DNA from: Nitrosomonas communis
GTDB taxonomy: Bacteria > Pseudomonadota > Gammaproteobacteria > Burkholderiales > Nitrosomonadaceae
Length of the DNA stretch: 57,286 bases
Direction: 5' to 3'
Assembly: GCF_900114745.1 (NCBI RefSeq)
Contig: NZ_FOUB01000022.1
Span: 1-57,286 of the forward strand
This document shows positions 19,097 to 28,700 of the stretch, in pieces. The notes under the pieces were generated by a model. The model was not told the DNA's origin. It worked only from the letters and a program-made list of their open reading frames with translations, and did not search any database. The position numbers and the translations under genes are program-made. Every line of letters starts with the position of its first letter. Position 1 is the first letter of the stretch.

Positions 19097-19495
19097 ATGG
19101 AACCAACAAATCAGCTTTTCGTCAGCTTTGCACTCAAGGATGCTGAGCTTAGAGATAAGCTTATAGAGCAGATAAACAAAGAGAGTCCGGAAATCACATG
19201 TGTCTTCATGCCCGAAAAGAGATCATGGGAGAGCGCATGGAAAGAAGAATGCCGGGAAAAGGTTAGAGGGTGTAATGGGGCAATTGGTCTCATCACCCCT
19301 AACACCATTCGGGCTGATGGGCAATTATGGGAACTTCGTTGTGCTTTTGAAGCAAAAATGAAGGTTATGCTGATTGGCGATGAGGAAGCCTGTGACATGC
19401 CAGCCAGGAAATTTCCTGATCTTTTGAAAGACGAAGATATCCTGCCATGGAACAGCTCCAACATCGCAATGTTTCTTGGTAGATTACAACGATAG
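19097..19495 (+). CDS. Stand-alone TIR-like domain protein
   Basis: The best start is ATG 19097, preceded by GGGAGGAG, giving 132 residues. The fold pattern is TIR-like (ThsB/MTH538 type): L-F-V-S-F-A-L-K-D at strand A, C-V-F-M-P-E-K in strand B, A-I-G-L-I-T-P-N-T in strand C, and W-E-L-R-C-A-F-E-A with the Glu that could be catalytic. Such proteins in bacteria often make or cleave NAD-derived signals in anti-phage defence. No partner gene such as a SLOG/NADase effector is adjacent. It converges on the aminotransferase gene, leaving a 5-bp gap. Confidence 0.6.
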   Translation: MEPTNQLFVSFALKDAELRDKLIEQINKESPEITCVFMPEKRSWESAWKEECREKVRGCNGAIGLITPNTIRADGQLWELRCAFEAKMKVMLIGDEEACDMPARKFPDLLKDEDILPWNSSNIAMFLGRLQR

Positions 19496-19500
19496 CCGTT

Positions 19501-20691
19501 TTATAATATTCTTCCTGATCTTATCTTTACTCGATTGTAAGCTTTTCTAATATTTTCAAGTGCTGTCATAATATTGTGGCGGGGAGTGCCAATATTCATG
19601 CGCATGAAACCGCTGCCATTTTTCCCAAATAATGCGCCAGGACTTAATCCGACTTCAGCTTCATGCACAAAAAAATGCTTAAGCTGCTTATCGTTCATAT
19701 TCAGGGCGCGACAATCCAGCCAAAGTAAATACGTTCCTTCAGGCTTAATTAATTGAATGTCTGGTAGATGTTCGGACAGGTAGTCGTCGACCTGATCACG
19801 TGTATTTGTTAGATACAGCATCAATTCATTCAGCCAGGTTGCTCCTGTCCGATAAGCAGTTTCAAATGCAACTATGCTGAAGGGATTAGCCGCACTGATA
19901 TGAATCATATCAAAAAAATGCGTAATGGCAGCACGATGTATTTTATTTGGTACGATCAGGGCAGACAGATGAAGTCCTGGGATATTGAAAGTTTTGCTCG
20001 GTGCAATAGCCGTAATGATATTTTCTGGATTTTCAGTTAGACTTGCCAAGGGGCGATGCTGGTTTTCTGGATAAACCAGATCAGCATGAATTTCATCCGA
20101 AATAATCACCCAGTTATGTCTGTCAGTCATTTTAATAAGCTGCGCTAATTCAGATTTGCTCCACACTCTCCCCACAGGATTGTGGGGAGAGCAGAATAGC
20201 AGCATGCGCGCATTCATACCGATCTGCTCCAGTTGATCGAAATCGATCGTGTATCGGCCATTTACCAGTTGCAAAGGATTGAGTATCAATTGCCTGTCTG
20301 TTTTGGTTATTGCCGAAAAAAAGGGAAAATACACCGGTGGCTGTATGATGACTTGCTCACCTGTTTGAGTGAGTGCCATGATCGTACTGGTTATCGAGGG
20401 AACCACGCCAGGGCTGAGAATGATCCAATCACGCTCTACCTTCCAATGATAGCGTAGCCATAACCAGTCGATGAGCGACTGGTAGAGGCTTTCCGGGATA
20501 AGCGTATAACCATAGATCGGATGGGTGGCACGTCCAATCAGAGCATGCGTGACTTCTGCAGGGGCAGCGAAATCCATATCAGCTACCCACAACGGCATCA
20601 CATTGGCATTGCCGAATGTACTCAGACGCCCATCAAACTTGGTGCTATTCGTTCCGACCCGTTTGATATCGCGGTCGAATGGATCACTCAC
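19501..20691 (-). CDS. PLP-dependent C-S lyase of the MalY/PatB family, likely OvoB
   Basis: The 396-residue fold-type I PLP enzyme has the cofactor Lys in A-I-A-P-S-K-T-F-N-I-P-G, the D-E-I-H motif, and N-P-V-G-R-V-W. MalY/PatB members cleave C-S bonds (cystathionine beta-lyase activity). Its start codon overlaps the ovoA stop by 4 bp. In ovothiol synthesis, OvoB is a PLP sulfoxide lyase that releases the thiohistidine from the OvoA product, so context makes this role more likely than general cystathionine cleavage. Confidence 0.8.
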   Translation of the reverse strand: MSDPFDRDIKRVGTNSTKFDGRLSTFGNANVMPLWVADMDFAAPAEVTHALIGRATHPIYGYTLIPESLYQSLIDWLWLRYHWKVERDWIILSPGVVPSITSTIMALTQTGEQVIIQPPVYFPFFSAITKTDRQLILNPLQLVNGRYTIDFDQLEQIGMNARMLLFCSPHNPVGRVWSKSELAQLIKMTDRHNWVIISDEIHADLVYPENQHRPLASLTENPENIITAIAPSKTFNIPGLHLSALIVPNKIHRAAITHFFDMIHISAANPFSIVAFETAYRTGATWLNELMLYLTNTRDQVDDYLSEHLPDIQLIKPEGTYLLWLDCRALNMNDKQLKHFFVHEAEVGLSPGALFGKNGSGFMRMNIGTPRHNIMTALENIRKAYNRVKIRSGRIL

Positions 20692-22799
20692 GCGATTTTC
20701 TCCCAGATCGTTACTTCTGATAGTGTATGCTGAAATTTACGTTTAGTTTCACGGATTACGAAGGGGACTTCCTGTGGACCCTGAATCAGTTTGAAATGGC
20801 TGCCCAGTATATCTTTCAAACCATCCAATGTAGTAAAGCTTTCACCATCCCGCTTAAATCCACCGATCCATGCTTCCCGCTTAGTGTGCTCTTCTAACCA
20901 GGTATAAGGGGAGGCAATCAGCAACAATCCACCAGGATTGACCCGGCTGTGTATGTTTGCCAGGAATTTGGCCGGATCATATAAACGATCGATCAGATTG
21001 ACTGCAAGGATGAGATCATAGCCAGTCAAAATGGGTTTGAGGTTGCAAGCATCACCTTGAAAGAACTCAACCTTATGCTTGACATCATCAAGTCCCAGGT
21101 TGGCAAGCGAACGCTCTTTGTAAGAAACCAGATCACCTTCATCGGTTAGGGTATAACGCAGCACACCTTGTTGAATGAGCTGCACACCTTGATTGATAAA
21201 ACGTGCAGAGAAATCAACACCTGTGACATGATCGAAATGTTTTGCCAATTCAAATGTGGCTCGTCCTGAGGCGCATCCCAGATCAAGTGCCTTGTGTGCG
21301 GGTCGATTGCCCATGGCAGCAATGGCAAGTTTAGCCACAGCAGCCGGGAAATTGGGTACATCGAAATACGTATCACCATAATGAAATTCAGCATACTCGG
21401 ACAACAATTTGTCTGTCTCATAATGAGAACTGGGCTGGAAGGCAGGCGTATCAGTAACGACATAGCGAAATCCGGCATGTTGAAAGAAATGACGACGAAA
21501 GGCATAGCGCGATGCCTTCAATGATTCATTACCACAGGCAATCCAGGAGCCGCCTTTGATGAGATTGTGCCGATCATCAAAAGTAGGCATGGTGAAATCA
21601 TCATAGTGTGGATGAACATCGAACCCTTCAAATGGGTAAGTTGGTGTTTCTGTCCATTGCCAAACGTTACCTACGATATCGAAGAATTCACCCTGAGGAA
21701 ACTCATTAATGGGACAACTCGAAGCATAATAATCGAGATGAATATTGCCAACGGCTGGAGCATTATGAGGTACCTCGGATAAATTGGCTACATCATATAA
21801 TCGGTACCACTCATCTTCGCTCGGTAAACGCATCGGTAGGCCGCTGGTTTTCGCTTTCCAGTTACAAAATGCCTTGGCTTCATGATAATTTACTTCTACT
21901 GGCCAATCCCAGGGCATAGGCACTTCCTCGGTCATCAAGCGGAAATACCATTCATTGCCTCGTTTGAGCCAGAAGGTAGGGTATTGTGCACGAGTATGTT
22001 TTAACCAGCCACGGCCTTCCTCTTCCCAGTGATCCTCTAAGCCATAACCATTGGCCTCAACAAAAGCAAGAAATTCCTGGTTGCTAACCAGATAACGACT
22101 TGCTTGGAATGCCGGGATTTCTGCTGAATGGTGACCATATTCATTGTCCCATCCAAAAACAGGGTCAGTCTTGTTTTTACCTATCTGCACTTTGCCAGCC
22201 GGCACAGTCACCAATTGATTTTCCGGGGCGATTCCGCTTTTGCGGCAGGGTTGCCAGGCAGGATGGGGTTGAACGTATTGCAGTGCATGCTGGCGAATCA
22301 ATACCGAAGAGGTTTCCAGATGGATACGCTCATGCTCAATACCCATTATAATGGTCCACCAGGGGCTTTCCCAGCCGATCGGCAGAGTCAAGGGCGTATC
22401 GCTGATGAGCTTATCGACAATACTGCGCATGGTGCGGCGATATGTCAGTACTTCTTCTACGGATGGCCAATCGTAATGAGTCGTATCCAAATCATCCCAG
22501 CTCATTTCATCGACGCCGACTGCAAACATTGATTCCACTTTGGGATTGATTCGCTCAGTAATCAAGCCGGCCAGAATCAGTTTATTAGTGAAGAAAGTAG
22601 CAGTATGTCCCAAATAAAAAATCAGAGGATGCCTCAGCGTGATCGGCTTAGCGTAATAAGCCTCATCATTGCGTAACGTTTCAAAAAGTTGCTCGTAATA
22701 ATCGAGCGTAGTATGAAAATAGGATCGTATTTCTTCACGTTTAGCATTAACGTCGTTACCATCGAGTATCGGTGTTCTCTGAAAAAGTTTTTTTGACAT
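20688..22799 (-). CDS. ovoA: 5-histidylcysteine sulfoxide synthase / methyltransferase OvoA
   Basis: From ATG 22799 (M-S-K-K-L-F-Q-R) the product is 703 residues, the normal OvoA length. The N-terminal DinB-like domain carries iron-binding His residues, including H-E-R-I-H-L-E (HxxxHxE). The middle FGE-sulfatase-like domain has G-W-D-N-E-Y and L-P-S-E-D-E-W-Y. The C-terminal SAM methyltransferase has L-D-L-G-C-A-S-G-R-A and G-V-D-F-S-A. The enzyme joins Cys to C5 of His with O2, and the methyltransferase adds the N-methyl group of ovothiol A. An upstream frame extends to 22979 but lacks family similarity. Confidence 0.93.
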   Translation of the reverse strand: MSKKLFQRTPILDGNDVNAKREEIRSYFHTTLDYYEQLFETLRNDEAYYAKPITLRHPLIFYLGHTATFFTNKLILAGLITERINPKVESMFAVGVDEMSWDDLDTTHYDWPSVEEVLTYRRTMRSIVDKLISDTPLTLPIGWESPWWTIIMGIEHERIHLETSSVLIRQHALQYVQPHPAWQPCRKSGIAPENQLVTVPAGKVQIGKNKTDPVFGWDNEYGHHSAEIPAFQASRYLVSNQEFLAFVEANGYGLEDHWEEEGRGWLKHTRAQYPTFWLKRGNEWYFRLMTEEVPMPWDWPVEVNYHEAKAFCNWKAKTSGLPMRLPSEDEWYRLYDVANLSEVPHNAPAVGNIHLDYYASSCPINEFPQGEFFDIVGNVWQWTETPTYPFEGFDVHPHYDDFTMPTFDDRHNLIKGGSWIACGNESLKASRYAFRRHFFQHAGFRYVVTDTPAFQPSSHYETDKLLSEYAEFHYGDTYFDVPNFPAAVAKLAIAAMGNRPAHKALDLGCASGRATFELAKHFDHVTGVDFSARFINQGVQLIQQGVLRYTLTDEGDLVSYKERSLANLGLDDVKHKVEFFQGDACNLKPILTGYDLILAVNLIDRLYDPAKFLANIHSRVNPGGLLLIASPYTWLEEHTKREAWIGGFKRDGESFTTLDGLKDILGSHFKLIQGPQEVPFVIRETKRKFQHTLSEVTIWEKIA

Positions 22800-23032
22800 A
22801 AAATATTGACAAACCTGCTTATTTGTAACTTTCGGAGCGGTTATTATACTCTTTCGAACTTTATAGGTCATATTTAACAAGGAAATAACAAATTTAGCGT
22901 ACCCATTGGTAGTAAATGGAAACACGACAATTATTCCCTGAGATAATGATAAAGGCATAAACAAGGAATAGGAATACAATTCGCTTAATTAGCAGAATTA
23001 ACAGAAAATTTGAATGGGTCACCCCATGATGC

Positions 23033-24196
23033 CTATTCCTGGAATGCAAGGAGCAATTCACCCTGAGTTAACACATTCGCTACCTGCAGCGAGTGGGTAG
23101 AAGACAGCATACTGACCCGTACGCCAAGTAATCGAAGCTTTTTTTCCAGTGGTACACGTCGTAAACATTCTCGCGCAGCCTGGCGGATAGCAATAGGATC
23201 GGCAATGAATGTAGACAAGGTGATGTCTCGGGTGACAGTATGGAAATCTTCGAAGCGCAATTTAATACTAATGGTGCGACCAAGGTAGCCTTTACGTTTC
23301 AAATCTTCTGCAACACGTGTACACAGGGCGGTAAGTGCTTCCGATAAAGCAGTGCGATCATAGCGTGGATGAAGGTTATGCTCAAAAGTAGTTTCCCGGC
23401 TGATCGATTTAGGTTCCGAGCGAGCCATGACTGGACGATGATCAATGCCATGCGAAACCTCAGAGAGCCAGGTTGCATAGCCGCGGCCAAAGTGTATTTG
23501 AAGAAAACTTAATTCGATCTCGGCCAGCTCGGCGATGGTCGAAATGCCTAGTGATGCCAGTTTCTTTTCTGCTTTGGGGCCAATACCATTGATTTTGCGT
23601 ACCGGTAGCGGCCAAATGCGCTCTGGAATGTCAGACATGTCCAGAATAGTAATACCATCTGGTTTCTCAAGATCAGAGCACATTTTCGAAAGCAGTTTAT
23701 TCGGCGTAATACCAATTGAGCAGGTGAGACCCGTGGCATCGAATACCGCTTGTTTGATACGTTTAGCGAGCGTCAAGCTATCCTCTGGCAGACTGCTGAG
23801 ATCAATATAAATTTCGTCGATGCCGGAATCTTCGATTTGAGGTGTAATGTTTGCCACGGCAATTTTAAACAGCTGCGAATAATGGCGATACGCATCAAAG
23901 TCAACTGGCAGCAAAATGGCATCAGGGGCGAGTTGAGCCGCTTTCATCATACTCATCGCAGAAAATACGCCAACTGCCCGCGCTTCATAGGTAGCTGTCG
24001 TGATCACACCACGACCCACATAATCACGCAACCGTGAGAAATGCAAGCTTCCATCTTCCAGTCGCACCGGTTTATGCTCCGATTTCCCGCCAATGACAAC
24101 GGGCAACCCGCGTAATTGCGGATAACGGAGAAGCTCAACAGACGCAAAAAATGCATCCATATCAAGATGGGCGATACGACGTGATAAGAAATTCAT
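23033..24196 (-). CDS. dinB: DNA polymerase IV (Y-family)
   Basis: The 387-residue translesion polymerase has the catalytic motifs H-L-D-M-D-A-F-F-A-S-V-E near the start and G-I-D-E-I-Y-I-D-L (second acidic pair). The thumb has G-I-G-P-K-A-E-K-K-L and the C-terminal little-finger domain ends near 380. It lacks a clear beta-clamp motif at the extreme end, though L-L-L-A-F is close to it. Half of a family-A repeat begins just upstream of its start codon. Confidence 0.93.
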   Translation of the reverse strand: MNFLSRRIAHLDMDAFFASVELLRYPQLRGLPVVIGGKSEHKPVRLEDGSLHFSRLRDYVGRGVITTATYEARAVGVFSAMSMMKAAQLAPDAILLPVDFDAYRHYSQLFKIAVANITPQIEDSGIDEIYIDLSSLPEDSLTLAKRIKQAVFDATGLTCSIGITPNKLLSKMCSDLEKPDGITILDMSDIPERIWPLPVRKINGIGPKAEKKLASLGISTIAELAEIELSFLQIHFGRGYATWLSEVSHGIDHRPVMARSEPKSISRETTFEHNLHPRYDRTALSEALTALCTRVAEDLKRKGYLGRTISIKLRFEDFHTVTRDITLSTFIADPIAIRQAARECLRRVPLEKKLRLLGVRVSMLSSTHSLQVANVLTQGELLLAFQE

Positions 24197-24199
24197 TGT

Positions 24200-24259
24200 T
24201 TATAAGTTATTTATGTCTGCGGCTCGCCTTCACGTCAGGTTTGATTTGGAAATGGTATT
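24200..24259. repeat. Right half of a family-A MITE-like element
   Basis: The stretch reads TGTCTGCGGCTCGCCTTC, then a version of the right end (TTTGATTTGGAAATGGTATT). The left half is missing. It abuts the dinB start codon, so it lies in the dinB leader and probably replaced part of the promoter. Confidence 0.65.
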
Positions 24260-24273
24260 AACCCCGGTTTCAA

Positions 24274-25014
24274 TTATTGGGTACTGTGCAGCATAGTTTG
24301 CAAGGTTAGCGCATTTTGTGCAGCGGCATAACCACTCTTGGTATTGTCAAAATAGCAATAAATGGTATGACCCTGTGCTGACCAGTTAGCAAAAGTAGCT
24401 GCCCATTCAGATAAAGAATATTTGCTATAACTGCCCTCATAAGGACCGTTTGGGCCATGCAGGCGCACATAAATAAGATCGGTAGTGATTTCCCTGGGTG
24501 AAAGAAAACCATCCAGATCGAAGATACAGAAGGCTGCCTTATGCATTGAGAGCAGTTGATAAGTTTGTGCGTTATGCCAGCTACGGTCGCGAAATTCAAA
24601 GACATATCTGAAATCATTGCTGAGCGTATCGAGAAAAGCAGACAAGCGCTCGGGATTGAAATGCCAGCGAGGCGGGAGCTGGAACAAAATGGGCCCTAGT
24701 TTATCTTCCAGCATGCGTATTCGTTCCAGGAAAGTATCAGTACTTTGCTCCGGATCGTTCAGTCTTTGTATGTGAGTGATGTAACGGCTGGCTTTGACGG
24801 TAAAGATAAAGTCTTTAGGGACCATGTCATACCATCGCAGCAATGTTTTTTTATCAGTCAATTGATAGAACGAATTATTGATCTCGACAGTTTTAAAGTG
24901 TTTTGCATAATAGTACAGCCATTCTTTCTGGGAAAAACCCGGCGGATAGAATAGGTCTCGCCAGTGAGAGTATGACCAGCCGGATGTTCCGATGAAAATC
25001 GCACCTTCCATCAT
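24274..25014 (-). CDS. DUF72-family protein (YecE-like)
   Basis: From the tandem ATG-ATG at 25014/25011, preceded by AGGAG, the product is about 246 residues, the usual DUF72 length. Family hallmarks are I-G-T-S-G-W-S-Y at the start, T-V-E-I-N-N-S-F-Y, F-T-V-K-A-S-R-Y-I-T-H and the late Y-V-R-L-H-G. The fold is a TIM-barrel; the biochemical role is not settled. Its frame extends upstream to 25131 without family similarity. It is transcribed towards dinB. Confidence 0.85.
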   Translation of the reverse strand: MMEGAIFIGTSGWSYSHWRDLFYPPGFSQKEWLYYYAKHFKTVEINNSFYQLTDKKTLLRWYDMVPKDFIFTVKASRYITHIQRLNDPEQSTDTFLERIRMLEDKLGPILFQLPPRWHFNPERLSAFLDTLSNDFRYVFEFRDRSWHNAQTYQLLSMHKAAFCIFDLDGFLSPREITTDLIYVRLHGPNGPYEGSYSKYSLSEWAATFANWSAQGHTIYCYFDNTKSGYAAAQNALTLQTMLHSTQ

Positions 25015-25215
25015 ATCGCTCGCTCCTGAATGATTTGTCTTGGCTGTAACAGGCTGCTCAAGAACCAAACCGCCATAACCACCCTGAAAAGCATGGCTAT
25101 AACAAAGTAACCTGTCAATTAATTTGGCCATTGCCTTTATAATATTCTGTTTAGCAGAGTTTGCGGTATAGAACGCTTTTAATTTTTTAAACGATCAATC
25201 AATAAAGGGGAACTA

Positions 25216-25692
25216 GTGAGCACGATTTGGTTCAAGGAGTACACACTCGATTATCTGGAAGGGCTACGCAACGCTAATATGGGTGCGCATATCGGCATCC
25301 ATTTTGCAGAAATTGGCCCGGATTTTCTGAAAGCAAGGATGCCGGTGGATAAAAGGACAACCCAGCCGTTTGGCATTTTGCACGGCGGCGCAAGCTGCGT
25401 CTTGTCAGAAACATTAGGCAGTGTCTCAGCCTGGATGACGATTGATCCGGAAAAATATCGCGCAGTTGGGCTTGATATCAATGCCAATCATATTCGCGCG
25501 GTCACGAAGGGTAATGTCATCGGGATATGTACACCGCTGCATATCGGCCGCCGCACTCAAGTCTGGCAAACAGATATCGCCGAAGAATCAACTGGCAAGC
25601 GTGTGGCGATTTCCAGATTGACCGTGGCAATCATTGAACAGGGTACATTGAGTAATCAAAAAGAAACCGTGATCGTGAGCAGAGAATCGTAA
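25216..25692 (+). CDS. Hotdog-fold thioesterase (PaaI/YbdB-like)
   Basis: The 158-residue hotdog protein starts at GTG 25216 with AAGGGGAA upstream. The family signature H-G-G-A-S-C-V-L-S-E-T-L-G-S contains the catalytic Glu on the central helix. Such enzymes hydrolyse acyl-CoA or aryl-CoA thioesters (dihydroxynaphthoyl-CoA, phenylacetyl-CoA). The exact substrate cannot be read from sequence or neighbours. The last 15 residues are not typical of the family. Confidence 0.82.
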   Translation: MSTIWFKEYTLDYLEGLRNANMGAHIGIHFAEIGPDFLKARMPVDKRTTQPFGILHGGASCVLSETLGSVSAWMTIDPEKYRAVGLDINANHIRAVTKGNVIGICTPLHIGRRTQVWQTDIAEESTGKRVAISRLTVAIIEQGTLSNQKETVIVSRES

Positions 25693-25783
25693 TGGCTTTT
25701 AACTGTCTAATCCTTTAATTCTGCAAGCTTATTATTGATGCTTGCCTTCGTTCTATCCTTAAGTTTCTGTCAATAAGTTTTTC

Positions 25784-28700
25784 ATGAAATTACCACTTGC
25801 TGTCACTGAGCTGGATCGGCGTCTAGCCAATCTGCCCAAACCAACCTATCCAGAAGAGCTGCCCGTCGTTGGCAAGCGGGAAGAAATCGCACGCGCCATT
25901 GAGGCGAATCAGGTGGTCATTGTGTGTGGTGAGACAGGTTCAGGTAAGACCACACAGTTACCCAAGATCTGTCTCGAGCTTGGGCGCGGGGTGGCAGGAC
26001 TGATCGGGCATACCCAGCCGCGCCGCATTGCCGCGCGCACGGTGGCGATGCGGATTGCTTCTGAGCTGAATAGCCCGCTGGGTCATGCGGTAGGTTATAA
26101 AGTGCGCTTTTCCGACAGTGTCAGCAAGGATACCTATATCAAACTGATGACAGACGGTATTCTGCTGGCAGAGACGCAGGGTGATCCGCTATTGCGCGCT
26201 TATGACACGATTATCATCGATGAAGCGCATGAGCGCAGTCTCAATATCGACTTCCTGCTGGGCTATCTCAAGCAATTAATGCTGAAACGGCCTGATCTGA
26301 AACTGATTGTGACTTCTGCCACCATTGATGCGCAACGTTTCTCCCGGCATTTCCATAACGCCCCGGTGATCGAAGTATCCGGCCGGCTGTATCCGGTGGA
26401 AATACGCTATCGTCCGTTGGCTTCTGAAGATGAGGAAGAGGTGGACTTGCAGCAGGCGATTATCGATGCAGCCGATGAGCTGATGCGGGTAGGGTGGGGC
26501 GATACCTTGATCTTTCTACCGGGCGAACGTGAAATCAGAGAAACTGCTGAATCGCTGCGCAAACATGCTTTTAGCCGTCCGGGTGGTGGGGCAGGGGTGG
26601 AAATCCTGCCATTGTTTGCGCGCTTATCGTTTGCCGAACAGGAACGCGTGTTCAAGCCCGGTAAGGTACGGCGCATCGTTTTGGCGACCAATGTGGCGGA
26701 GACCTCCTTGACCGTGCCGGGTATCCGTTACGTGATCGATACGGGTCTGGCACGCGTTAACCGCTACAGTTACCGCAATAAAGTCGAGCAGCTATTGATC
26801 GAAAAGATTTCCCAAGCCTCCGCTGATCAGCGTGCCGGGCGCTGCGGACGGGTCATGAGTGGTATCTGCGTGCGCCTGTATGGGGAAGAGGATTATCGCG
26901 CGCGCCCCGAGTTTACCGACCCGGAAATTCTGCGTTCATCGCTCGCGGCTGTTATTTTGCGCATGAAATCACTCAAAATCGGCGATGTGGAAAACTTTCC
27001 GTTTATTCAGCCGCCGCTACCACGCATGATCGCGGATGGTTATCAACTGCTGGCCGAACTGGGCGCAGTGGATGACAACAATGCGCTGACCGCGATCGGC
27101 TGGCGGCTGGCCAAATTTCCGATCGATCCGAAAATTGCGCGTATGATTTTGGCGGCAAAACAGGAGAACTGCCTGAGCGAAATACTGATCATCGCTTCTG
27201 CCCTAAGTCTGCAAGATCCGCGCGACCGGCCGTTCGAGAAGCAGGAAGCAGCTGACCGCGCGCATGAACCTTTCCGCGATGAGCGCTCGGATTTTCTGAG
27301 TTTCTTGAAGCTATGGGAATTTTTTGATGAGCAGCTCAAGCATAAAAAATCCAACAAAAAACTGATCGCCCAGTGCCAGGAGCATTTCATTTCCCATCGC
27401 CGCATGCGTGAATGGCGTGAAATTCACGGGCAATTGCATACTTTGGTAATGGAGCTGGGGTTCAAGCCGAATCAGGTGCCGGCAAATTATGACGAAATCC
27501 ACCGCGCCTTGCTGGCAGGACTGCTCGGTAATATCGGCTTCAAATCTGAAAGTGAAGGCGAATACCTCGGCGCGCGCGGCATCAAATTCTCGATTTTTCC
27601 GGGCTCATCGCTGAAAAAAACCAAACCCAAATGGATCGTTGCGGCAGAGCTGACCGAAACCGCCAAATTGTATGCCCGCTGTGTGGCAGCCATTGATCCG
27701 TCCTGGCTGGAAAACATCGCTGGCAGGCTCTGTAAAAAACATTATTTTGACCCTCATTGGGAAAAACAACCTGCCCAGGTGGCCGCTTATGAACGTGTTA
27801 CGCTCTATGGTCTGACTATCGTGCCGAAGCGGCGCGTGGCGTATGGCCGAATCAATCCCAAGGAAGCGCGCGAGATCTTTATCCGCAATGCGTTGGTAGC
27901 AGGGGAATACGTGACTAAAGCGCCGTTCTTCGAGCACAACCGCAAGCTGATTGAAACCATCGAAGAACTCGAGCACAAGGCACGCCGACAGGATGTGCTG
28001 GTCGATGAGCAGGAAATTTTTGCGTTCTACGATGCCATTATTCCGGCAGACATCTATGGCGGAGCAGCTTTTGAAAAATGGCGCAAGCAGGCGGAACAAA
28101 CCCATCCACAACTGCTTTATCTCACGCGTGATTACCTGATGCGCCATGCAGCAGGCAGTGTTAACGAAGTGCAATTTCCTGAAACAGTTAGCATAGATGG
28201 CCATGCTTTCCCACTGAACTATCGTTTTGAACCAGGACATGTGCTGGATGGCGTGACCATCACCGTACCGCTGCCTTTTCTCAACAAGTTAACTATAGCG
28301 CAGTTTGACTGGCTCGTACCGGGACTGGTGCGGGAAAAAATAACCTGGTATTTCAAATCGCTGCCCAAGCAGATCAGGCGCAATCTGGTACCCGTGCCCG
28401 ACTATGTCACCCGTTTTCTGGAACAGCAGGAACAAGGAGAGACCATACTGATGTCAGAAGCGTTGGCACGCTTTATCCAGAGCCAAACAGGCATCAAAGT
28501 GCCGCTGGACAGTTGGGATGACAAACCTTTACCGCTGCATTTGCAGATGAATTTCAAAGTCATCGATGACGCCGGCCAGGAACTTGCCATGAGCCGCAAT
28601 CTCACAGAATTGCAGGCACAATTGGGACAAGCCGCGCAGTTGACCTTTGCCCAGTCAGACACAGCCGAGCAAATCGGCATTGAACGCGATCAACTCACGC

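Noticed and set aside
27605..28240. Minus-strand 211-residue frame inside hrpA
   Set aside because: It is a shadow of hrpA, which is clearly coding on the plus strand.
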